64,000 nucleotides of DNA from Chrysaora quinquecirrha (taxonomy: Eukaryota; Cnidaria; Scyphozoa; Semaeostomeae; Pelagiidae): positions 2,399,943 to 2,463,942 of the forward strand of contig JACTAT010000010.1 in the NCBI GenBank assembly GCA_014526335.1, written 5' to 3'. The notes below the pieces were generated by a model. The model was not told the origin of the DNA. It searched no databases and saw only the letters and a program-made list of their open reading frames with translations. How positions within the stretch are numbered: position 1 is the first letter of the stretch; each line of letters starts with the position of its first letter. Below are positions 14,501 to 26,500 of the stretch, in pieces. The translations under genes and the position numbers were made by a program.

Positions 14501-17500
14501 AAATTTATTTCGAACAAAAGGATAAAAGACAAACTGTGGATCTCAACATCTTTGAAAAAGTGTATTCACAAAAAGAACAATCTATTTCATGCATACACAA
14601 AACACCGTAGCCTCGAAAATAAAGAGAAATACACGAAATACCGTAATGTCCTTGTTTCTTGTATTAGACAATCTAAGAAATCTTATTTTAGAGAACTTTT
14701 TGATAATAAATCTACCAGAATTACGAAAATGTGGACTGTTCTAGGAAAAATATTAAACCCAGGTAAAAAATCCCAGTCTACCTCCATTAAAGAAATACTT
14801 AACGATGGCAATTGTTTTAGAGACGATGCTGAGATAGCAAATGCACTAAACTCGCATTTCTGCAGCATTGGAACTAAAATCTCTGCTAAGGTCCACAGGA
14901 CCAAAACTAGTCATTCATCCTTTCTAACTAAGCCACTGGAAAACACTTTTTACATGGAAAAAATCAGCGTGCAAGAAGTAATTAATGAAATAAGTCAACT
15001 TAAAACAAATAAGGCTGCTGGACATGACGGAATAAAACCAAAAATTGTAAAAGCTTCTCTTCACTCACTAGTTCGACCTCTTGCACACATCTACAATACA
15101 TCTTTTGACACTGGTACCATGCCCGAAATTTGGAAAGTTGCAAAGGTCGTGCCAGTTTTCAAAAAAAAGATGAGAGAAATAACCCAGATAACTATAGGCC
15201 TATTTCTCTTTTGTCCTGTTTTGAAAAAATTCTTGAACGACTCTTAGCAAAACGTATTAGGTCTTTTCTAAACAAATATAAAGTTCTATATGAACTACAG
15301 TTCGGCTTCAGAGAGGGTCATTCAACAACTCATGCCCTCCTCGAGCTTCTTGATAATGTATATCACAATCTTGACGATAATAACTCTTGTATAGGTGTGT
15401 TCCTTGACTTATCAAAAGCTTTTGATACTATTCAACACGATATTCTACTTGAGAAACTACATAATTATGGCTTTAGAGGGAAAATCCACACTTGGTTCTC
15501 CAGTTATCTTAAACACAGAAAACAATACACCTGTGTAAATAGTAAAATCTCTAAAACTGAAGAAATTTCTACAGGTGTTCCTCAAGGATCTGTATTAGGA
15601 CCGATACTATTCACGTTATATGTAAACGATATGCCTAATGCAGTATCCGCTAAACCAAGACTCTTTGCTGATGACACATGCATTTTTACATTTAATGAAA
15701 GTATATCTGCATTGACATCAACATTAAATGAAGAACTCCGGTTACTCTTTGAATGGCTAGCTGCTAACAAATTGCTAGTTAATACAAGTAAAACTAACTA
15801 TTGCATTTTCGTTCCCTCAAAAAACACTATAATCCCTAATACTAAAATTGAAATGAGAGATGATTTGACTAGAGCTCATGATATAAAATATCTTGGTTTA
15901 AAAATTGATGATAAACTTTCCTGGGACTCTCATGTTAACAAAGTAAAAAGCGAAATTATAAAATATTCTTCAATATTCGCAAAACTTAGACACTCGATAC
16001 CAAAGGAGTGCTTATTAACACTATATGAATCACTCGTAACTTCTAAGATAGCATACGGACTAGAAGCTTACGGCACAGCTACAAACAAAAGGCTGAAAGA
16101 AATTCAAGTCTTACAGAACAGAATCCTTAGAATAATTCACTTTAAAGATAACAGGTATTCAACCGATCGTTTACATAAAGAACTGAAAATGATAAAAATA
16201 AGTGATCTTTACCGGTTAAAATCTTAAAATTCATGCATAATGTTCACTTCAACCCTACATTGTTACCAGAAAATTTCAAAATTACTTCGTAACAAATGAG
16301 CATTACCATAAATATGAGACAAGACAGAAACAAAACTACAGAATTGTTAAATCTAATAAGAAATGGCGAAACTACACTCTGCAAAATATTGGGGCTCGAA
16401 TTTGGAATGACCTTCCACTGTTCCTTAAGACAACCTCCAAACATAAAAAGTTTTGTAGATTGATTAAGCAAAATATTCTCTCCAGTTACAAAAGTTAAGA
16501 AAATAAAAGGCAGGGCATATTTTAACATATGTACTGGTGGGCCATTTGGCCCACCAGGCCCCACAAGCTGGCCCACCACTGACGACAATTTTTGCCAAAT
16601 TGGCCCACCACTGTGTGGGCCCTTTTCCCAATCTAGTAAATGACCTGGAGTTGTTTCGATACAATAAAACTGAAACACGTTTTACTTTTACTACAAAATT
16701 GTATTGAAAACATAAAAAAGTTGTTCACTGCTCCAAAAGAAATAATTGATGCCAGCAGGGAATTGGTCTGTGATGTTTTGTAGGGCCCAACGATGACCGA
16801 TATCTAAAGTTTTCGTGAGCCAATTCTAAATTGCTAAAATAGACGTTTTAGAGGGTCTAGCAACCAAAATTTTCTTCGCCGCCCAACCATGGTGGGCGGC
16901 AGTTTTGGTCTCCCCCCTTGAAGTTTGCAGACGTCTTAACTCGAAACAGCGAAAAAAGTGAAAAAGTATGTTTCTCAAATTGAAATGCAAGCATAGTTCA
17001 CCTCAGCACATCTATCAATTAATAACTAATATCGGCTGAGCGTATTTAAGGTGAATTCTTTATTAGTGGAGTGGTTCATAAACTTCATCTGCCACACCCT
17101 GAACCGGGCCCTTTTGATTTGCTAGCTACCCTGCAATTGTGGTGCCAGACCGCCCCTGCATCTCTGTGGACTTTCTCCGGGCTGGCAGTTAAAAAAATTA
17201 TAAGAATTTATTGGGCCCCATGTCACCTTTGGCCCACCACTGAAAATTTCTTAAAATATGCATTGATAAAAGGTTGTCCAAAAAAAGATTGTAGCTAGTA
17301 GAAACTTTATTACATTGCTTGGTAATAGTATGACTTCGTAGGCAATTAACTTGTTGCTTTTGTTAAAAGAAAGAGAAAAGAAAAAAAAAAACAAAAAAGT
17401 ATAAAACAAAAAAAAAGTATGATAGTCTTTAATATCACGTTATGTTGTTTTAGTACATGTATTATTATCTTTGTTATTGTTATTGCAACTTACGTATTTT

Positions 17501-20500
17501 AAATGTTATTGCATAATTAAAACTTTAATTTAGCGGCCCAAGCTAGATAAGCTCTGCTTTTCTTGGGTCGCGTAAAATACAAGTATTTTTGTAGTAGATT
17601 TTATTTTGTAAACTTGTATTTTGCGAAAAAATATTGAATTGTATTGAATTGAATATTGAATTGTGGAGAAGCAAACTGACAAATGTAATAAGTCCTAGAC
17701 GTGCTTACTTGCTGTCAGTTACAACAGCCTCTTCTTGAACCTCGGAATAAAAGCAGAGCCTCTTTTCGGCGCATGACACTTCAAGTAAAATTTACATAAT
17801 CACCGGATAATGCCCTTATAGGCGAACTAAAACTATTAAAATTCTCAATTTATTGATATCCTCTTTACAAGACGATTTTAAGGCGCCTTTATAGATTCGT
17901 TTCGTGGGCTTAATTAGTATCATCCTCTCATCCTAACACAAGCGTAGAATAATTTCACATTTACACGTAATTGAAAGACCAACCTCTGATTAGAGAAACG
18001 TTAATCACACAGAACAGTTTGTGTTTTTGATTTTACTGTAACCTTCTGTAAGGTTGCTCTTTATCTACTCACGGGGGTTTTGCAGACAGAATTTCAGGCC
18101 CAGGCTAAACGGTCAAACACTGAATAACGTCAAACGTTGAATAACATCAAAAGTTGCACTGAACGCAATTTTGGCGCCACAAGTTTTAGAAATTGAGCGC
18201 CAAAAATTTCGAGCTTCCTCGCAGGTCCGGTTAATTTCACACCTTTCGATCCGACCTTTGCAATAAATAGGAAAGAAACCACATTTCTCATTGCCCGATG
18301 ATGGGAGACGGATTTTCCCGAAACATTGCGCTACAAACTATCAAAGACTTGTCATGATAAGTGGTGACTATCATGTCTAATACGGTCTAACATTGTTTGT
18401 CAAACATCTGAGATTTGCTTCGCAAGCAATGTTTGAACGTTTGGCAACGCCAGAAAACATTGCTTGACAAGCAGACCTTGCTCAGCAATGTTTGATAAAA
18501 GCAAAATTGTTTGACGAACAATGTTTTGTGACGAGGGCAAACGGTACATATGACAAACAATTTTTGATGGTTTGGCTAGGGCCTAAATGTCAGTTTAGGA
18601 TGCTAGCTAATTTTCTCGTGCAAGCGTACAGAAGGATTGTGCTTGTTGTATATTACCCATAGACCGTAGACCGCACCGTATTAACCACTTAAAGAACAAC
18701 CAAAATAGAATCATTGACTGTAAATCTAATGTATAAACCGTTAACCGGAATACTGTTTTTAGATAACCGAAAACCATTATGATGCGGCGTAACCGCAAAA
18801 CTATAACTAGCGAAAAAGGGTCTATTATGTATAGAGGATGAGTTGCCAGTGGGATGGGGCTTACCAGCAAGCAATCAAGCAAGCAAGTAATCTTTATTTG
18901 TTAACGCAGGTTGCACTTGTAGAGCTGTTTTAGACCTGCAGTTTGTGCTCCAAGACGAAAATTCTAGAACTAATTCCCAGGGTACTCAATCACCGACCTC
19001 GGAAGGATGGACAGCTAAGGTGGCTGTATGGCTGTAGGCTTCTCGAAAAAGGGGAACACCTTGACTAGTTGATACCAACTGTTGAAAGTCTCTTACTTCT
19101 ACCCCAATTATTCGTGAATGTGAAGCAAAACTTACTGCACTACCTCTTCTGATGCTACTCCAATCCCCTGCAATCAGGTCGTCGCACGCGGAGAGAATTC
19201 TCTTTATCAAGATGTCTGCCATCTCCCAGAAAAATGTCGCGCCGACCCAGACTTCTTTAAAAAGGTAGCAAAATACTCAAGACTAAGAATCATGACGCGA
19301 CCCCCCTGTTGGGTAGGCAAAGCTCAGAGTCCTTCTTAGATCTTGATCCACATTAACATAAATTTGCAGTCGTATTACAAAGTAGCACATGAAACACAAA
19401 ATAATGCTGAACTTTTTGAAAAATCTTACACCTTCCTGATTTTATTTTCGTGTTTTTATATTACAGAAATCAGTAAATGCTGTTCGAGCTATTCGTCGAC
19501 TGAGTTCGTTCGGTGCTTCGCTACTCGGAAAATCATCGTCGCTGTTGAGGACGAAGTCGATATCTGGGAACTCCGACTCGCCTTCGAGCTCGATAAGCGA
19601 GGAAACCGAAGTCTTCGAAACACAAGCGTTAGATTGTAAAGAAAGCGCGAAAACCGTCGAAACGAAAGACTCAGATCGTAAGAGAAACTCTGTTGATTGC
19701 CGTAACAACGTTGGGGCTGACGCTTGCGAGGCCAAGGAAGCGCTTGGAAATAACTCCAATAGTGATAACGCTGTCCAACGGTCAGTTGGCTTGGATGAGC
19801 TGAGGCGAAAGTTTGAAACCGCGTCACAGGCTTTCAACGAAAAACATAACGCTATACATAACCATTCTTGCAGTGGAAATAACTTTAGTGGAGATATTAC
19901 TGATAAAAAGCAACCTGGAGCCCCCGGAAAAGACTTTCATGCTGGCGAAGTTCTCAAAGAAATCAAAGGGTCTAGAGTATTGAATGATAGTTTCTCAAGG
20001 GGGGATTGCAATACTAGTAGAGGACAGCGAAGTGAATCAGATAACAGGAATACTTTAAGCTCTAGAGAACAATTACATAAGGATCCTGTATTTGATCAGG
20101 GTATAGTCTCAGAAATCCATGGAAATCAAAATGGAATTGTAAATGGTGAAAAAGAGCATTCTAATCGTTATGGAATAGATTCGGGGTATTTACAGTCGAC
20201 TTTGGAGAGTAAAGATCAAAATAAATGCTTTGGCGATAGAAAAGACTTAACTGTAATTACTTCGGATAACTCTGAGTTATTTTCAAAACAGAACGGGTGT
20301 TTCGAAAGTCAATCAACTGGCGAAGAGGGCCGTCCAACGAAGCGTGATTCCAATAGAGAATTTGAAATAGGGAACTTTGACGCGGAGAAGTCAAGGGCGC
20401 AATATAAAGAGGACGTCACGACCAAAAATGGCCTACGGTCTTATTTACAGCGCATGATCAACGAAGGAAAACTGCCTGGTAACGACTCTGATATCAATAT

Positions 20501-23500
20501 GCCACGTCCTGTTAGCTGGAGTTGCAGTAGTGCTGCATACAAACGAGGTTAGTTAAAGATTACCTTGTGTTTCTGCGAGTATAGCGCAGCATATATCGCG
20601 GGCAATTTTTCCTCCATCATTTCCCCGCGAAACTTTGTGCATTTATCAGATTCTGTGGCGAGTCAAACGCGTGGAGAGCCTTGTGCTGTATGAAATAGAG
20701 AATTACTCGGCGATTTCATTGAGCTCTATAGCCCAGTGAAAGCTCCGTTGGCTCCTGGTCATGCAGTCCAGGCTCGAATCCCATTGCGGTATGCCACTTG
20801 TGGAAAACCAAGTTCTCAATTATTTCGGTTAGCATAAAAATGACCTGCTGACGCAATCATAGCTCCCAGAATTCATTGCTCGCTAACTATCAAACATTGT
20901 TTATCAAACATTTGAAATTTTCTTATCAAGCAATGTTTGAATGTTTTGCCACGCCGTTAAATTTTGCTTGACAAGGAGAATTCGTTATGTGATGCTTTCG
21001 AAAAGTGGAAAACATTTTTTGCTTGACTCAATTCAAAAATGTTTGACTAATGTTTGACTAGCATTGTTTTGCGAATTGGCCAAGCGGTAAAATATTTTGC
21101 TTGACAAGCAAATTTGAGGTTTAACTTGAAAATTGTATCTTACGGGAAATCGTTAAGCATTTTGTTCAGCATTTGTAGCTGAAAATTTAGCAATGTCTAA
21201 AATTTTGTTTCGTTAGTTGAATGTCTAGCAAAAACAACAAACGTCCAGGTTAAGCTAAAGCTAGACTTATTCAGCGAGTCGTAGTTCTCGCTCCCCATGT
21301 CAGTCTTATTTAGATAGCTCGCTCAAACCTAAGATCACTTCACCTAAGTGTTAGGCCATCCAATTAAATTATTTTGAGTAAATACATGTTGCTTTTGCTT
21401 AAGGCTGCCGTTGCTGTTTGCGAAGATTGGGACTTATGTAATGAGTTAAAGTTAAAGCTAAACGATTTCGATCTTCTCTGCAGCCTCTTTTGTATGATCT
21501 TTTGTTCCTTGTTAGCCTCGTTTCGAGATATATTGACTGTCAGTGCCGCCAGTGAAGAATTGACCGAATCTGAAGACGAGGATCCAATCAAGGTTGAAGT
21601 TTCAAAATTGAAGTTTGATGACTATTATGAAGTTCAAGAGGAAATTGGAAGGTAACACTCTCCTTTCCTCTTTCGTAAAAATTTCTTTTTGTTTAGAAAG
21701 CCAATCAAAGCGATTGGTTGTTTTGACTATGTTACATCCATTGTTATGTTGGTTAGCCTTTGTTCTTTTCAACCAATTAAATGGCAGATTACCTTTGATA
21801 TTGTTTACCCATTGTTTTCAGACAATGATTCAGTCTTAGACCCTGGCAAAACGATACGATCAAACATTGTTTGTCAAACATTTGAAATTATCAGCAATCA
21901 ATGTTTGAGCGTTTGGCCACGCCACAAACATTGCTTGACAGGAATCAATAAGCAGAATTCGTTTCCAAAACATTTTTCGCATGACGAAAACAAATTTTTG
22001 AAGATCACAGTGTCTGAAGTGGCCAAACGGTAACATTTTGCTTGAAAAGCATATTTCAAATGTTTGAAAAGCAATGTTTGATGGTTTGGCCAGGGCTTTA
22101 TACTCTGTTCATAATGGAGTAATCTACTGTGTATATTTTCTTTCACAGGGGAAGATTCGGCGTCGTAAATAAGGTATTAGAAAAATCAACGGGAAAATTC
22201 TTTGCCGCTAAGAACATTAAAGTTCGCGCGGCAACTCGAGATTTGGTGCGGCAAGAAATTGAAGTCCTTTGCTCCGTGCGGCATAGACGCATCGTCAAAC
22301 TTCATGCCGCTTTTGAAGAATCGAGAAAATTTATCCTCGTTCTTGAGCTGTAAGTTGCGAGTTTATTTTTAATCAATAAGCTTTCTGTAGCTTTGATGTT
22401 TTGAGCTTTCTAACCTTTGATGTCGACAAAATAGATTTTTCAAAGTTTCCGTTTGTTTGCAGCGTTGGCGGCGGAGAGCTATTTGAGAAGTTATCTGAGG
22501 AGGAGCAAATTTCAGAAGGAGAAGCTGTGTTCTTTATCAAACAAATTCTCCAGGGAGTTAAAAGCATGCATAAGAATGATGTGCTTCATCTGGATTTGAA
22601 GGTAACACTGCTAATGAGTTTTCAGATTCGATTACCCCTTCGCCTCCACCCCTCGCTCTCCCCCTTCGCCTAGACGCCCCCCCTCAACGAGCAAATGCCA
22701 AGGCCGAAGCTGAAACGCTAGCATTTTAGTTCCTGGCCAACCTATCAAACAATGTTCCCCAACGTTTGAAATTCGACTATCAAACAAATTGTTTCTGATT
22801 TGAAGGTACAATTGTTTTAGTGAATTGTTTGATTCGATTACCCCTTTTGAGGAGTTACCCTTAGGTAGTGTAGAGATGACCCCCCCAACCAGTGAATGTC
22901 AACTTCGAAGCTCAAGCTCTAGTCTCCTAGACCCTGGCCAATCCTCTGTTGGTCAAAAATTTGAAATTTGTTTTATCAAACAAATTGTTTCGCCGTTTTA
23001 TTATGTCTGAAAACATTACTGGTCAAATGAGTTTTGCTTGTGACTGGCAGAAAATGTTTCCAAGTTTTTCAGCACATTGTTTCGTGAATTATGCTTGTCA
23101 AACAATTTTTGTGACGTGGGAAAACGGCCAAACACTGCTTGGAAAGCAAATCTCAGATGTTTGGCAAACAATGTTTGATCATTTGGCCAGGGCATCAAAG
23201 TGAGTATTATAGCGTTGATAATATTGCTTAGGGTGATAATAGCGATAATAATGATGACCATGGTTGCATTGATACTGAACTATATTGTCGATCAACTTGA
23301 AATCGAGACTGTTGTTTTAAGTAGGCCTCTCTTTCTATGACAAAAAATTATGCTAGTCCCCTTTCGGGGTCTTGAATTTTTGGTTGCTTCTGTAAATATC
23401 TTCCCTCCTTTTACATGGCATTAATAATGGCATGTCTCTAATCTTATACTCTGATTGGTTTCTTCTAGCCTGAAAATATTATGCTGGTTGATTCGACGTC

Positions 23501-26500
23501 TGCTGAGGTCAAAATTATCGACTTCGGACTTGCGAAGAAATTCAACCCCAATCAAGATATTAAAGTTCTATCTGGTACTCCAGCATTTGCAGGTACCCTA
23601 TCTTTGTTTCTCAACGTTTAGTGAGTGGGAGCGTATTCATTTGGAAGAGTGGAACCTCCATAACAGGCCACCTCTGTACTACGGACGAATATTTTCCTCT
23701 AAAACTTGTACCTTGTCATTTCTTTGTAAAAGCAACCTCTATTCAATGGACAAGACTTTATTTTTGTCCGGAGTAAGGTTGAACACTTGTGTAGACTCTG
23801 CTTTCCAGTTATGTTCTCTTTCGCTTTTCATTTCAGCTCCAGAAGTTATAAATTTTGAGAAGATTACTAAAGCCACAGACATCTGGTGAGTTCTGTTAGG
23901 TGATATTCCGTCATTGTACTAGAATCGTGCTCGTGTTGTGCCAGAGGTAATCCGACACGGCACAGACTCGACACTTTGCACTACGATTGATTCAGACTTC
24001 GTACCATGCTTATTTTCTCTGTATTCTCTGTGACTCGACGTCTCAATCAATGCCATTCTAATGTCGAGCCACTCTCATGCGGCACGGCAAAATTGGCTGT
24101 ACCAGCTCGAGCTACATTAGATTAATTTAGATGTCAGGTTAAGACCTTGCTAAACTAAGAGACATGTCGCGTACAACATTGTCACGCTTGATATGTCCCC
24201 TCGATGTCTCCCAGTCTAGCTAACTCGGAAACTTCGTGGCGCGCGACGAAATTTGTGGCGTATGACTCGGGGGACATGTTGCTCGCTTGTCACTCGCATG
24301 TTTAGCCACCCTGGGAGACACGCCGAATACAATGTCGCGCGTGACATGTCTCCTAGTTTAGCCATAGCTTTACTGTAGTGCCTGAGGCTATTTCTCTGGC
24401 ACGACTCTGGCAAACAATTTGACGTCTGAATTAGATCTTATTCTTCGCTACTACTGCTGTATCTATTTGTAATAGGCTATCCTTCCGGTCTGTCCCCGAA
24501 GTTGAATTCTTGTAAGAGTGTAAGAGGAAAGTGCTACACTCAAGAAAGGCTTTGAGTTTTGTTTTCACGTTATTTCTATCCTCTTTTTCTAGGTCGATCG
24601 GAGTCATAGCTTATGTTCTGTAAGTACGAAGAATGCTTAACTATTATCTTCGATTCTGTAAATGTCATTTTCTATTTTTATTGAAAATGGCTATTCCAAG
24701 GCCCCTCTTTACCTTTGGTATTTTTATATCCTCTATTTCCTTTATGTCTTCTACGTATTCTAAATCGTTTATTCGTATCTTTTATATCTTCTATATCTTT
24801 ATACTTGTATAAATCTTTTAAATCTTTTATATCATTATATATATTAGATACTTTATATCTTATATATCTTTTATATGTTAAATTTTCTCATGTCTATTTA
24901 GCCTTTTGTATCGTTTATATCTACTAAATAGTTTATAATTTTTATACTTTTATATATCTTTTACATACTTTAAATATTTATGTCTCTCTATATCCATATA
25001 TTTTTTATTTATCTTTTATATCCTTTCAATCTATCATATCATTCATATATACAGGGTGGCCCAAAAAAGGGACCCCCTAACTAAATAATTTATAAATAAT
25101 TTATTCTTAAGTTGGAATTTCATGAAATTAATACTACATTATATTCAACTCAAGTGAGATATTTCATATAAATATCATGATGATATGGGTTAGTATCTCG
25201 GAATAAATTGACTTTTTTTGGGCCACCCTGTATATCTATCATATATATCTTTTATACTTTTTATCATTATCTGTCCTTTTTTATCTTTTATATCTTTTAT
25301 ATCTTATATACCTTGGTTTTAGACTTAGTGGTTTGTCACCATTTCTTGGTGAAGACGTTCAAGATACGTGCAGCAATGTCACGGGCTGTCAATGGGATTT
25401 CGAACATCATGCATTTGACAAAGTCTCCTCTGAGGCAAAAGATTTCATCAGCAAAATTATTCTCAAAGATCCAAGGTACCTTTCTCAGTTTCTTTACCCT
25501 ATTCTTTACTCTATTATTCTGAACAACTCCATTTCTATTTGGCAGTTTGATTCGGTACTGGCTAGATGATCAAACATTGTGGGTCAAACATTTGAAATTT
25601 TCTTATGAAGCAAAATGTCTGATCCTGTGGCCGTCTTTTTAACATTGCTTCTCAAACATTTCTTTTGCTATTGTCAAACTTCAATAACTTGCAACATGTT
25701 GGCATGTCTTTGTTATTCCAGAATGTTGGAAAGCAATGTTTTTGGACGTGGCCAAACGGTCAAAAATTTGTTTTATGGATTAGTTGATGAAGACTTTGGC
25801 GTCACGATCCCCCTTGCATCTTACAAACAATCAAGCACTGCTGTCAAAAATTTGAAATTTGCTTATCAAACATAATGTTTGACCTTTTAGCCACTTCACA
25901 TAACGTGCTCTTCAAACACTTTTGCTTGATACAAGCATAAATTGAAGCTTTCAAAAACATTGTTGAGCGACTTCTGCTTACCCAGCAATGTATGACGTAG
26001 CCAAACGGTCAAACATTGCTTGTGTTTAAGATGTGCTTTACAAGAAATGTTTGATCGTTTGACCACGTCTCAAATATGCTCGACAAGAAGATTTCGCTTG
26101 TCGAGTTGGCAGTGACTTGAAAAGCTTCAAAACATTTTCTGCTATTCGCAAGCAAGAAGTGTTTGACAAGCTATGTTTAGTGACGTTGCAAAACAATCAA
26201 ACATTTTGCTTGACAAACACATATCAGATGTTTGACCAACAAAGCAAATTTCAAATGTTTAGTATTGATACGAGTTTCTTGTTTCCTTCGACAACAGAAA
26301 AAGAATGACGGTTGAACAGTGCATTGAGCATCCATGGGTAAAGGTAAGTAGAAAATCTCTTACGCCTGTTTGATTTCTTAAGCTTGGTTCCCCCTTAATT
26401 CCCAACAAGAAATAGATATATTTTATGAAATTCGAATAATACGATAATGCAAATTTATTTCCGTTTTTAGAATTCCCCGAAAAAGAGGCAGAGTGAAATC

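Larger units (their letters stand above)
13432..17661 (+). mobile_element. CR1/Jockey-type LINE, frame-broken, in the 12580-19466 intron
   Basis: The element carries an apurinic endonuclease region, a reverse transcriptase and a C-terminal tail, followed by a 3' end with a hairpin and a TTGAATTGTA-type tail. It lies in the same orientation as gene A, within the 6.9-kb intron that splits the calmodulin-binding helix. A hAT element is nested in its 3' part (16511-17265). The 5' boundary is unclear; I start it at the first in-frame ATG. The frame changes at least four times, so it cannot make protein as read here. Confidence 0.75.

Noticed and set aside
17071..17298. 75-residue ORF in the nested hAT element
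   Set aside because: No transposase motifs; the element is non-autonomous.
23455..23889. 144-residue ORF across a kinase 2 exon
   Set aside because: It starts in an intron and reads the 23469-23592 exon in the wrong frame; the real frame gives PENIMLVD and DFGLA.
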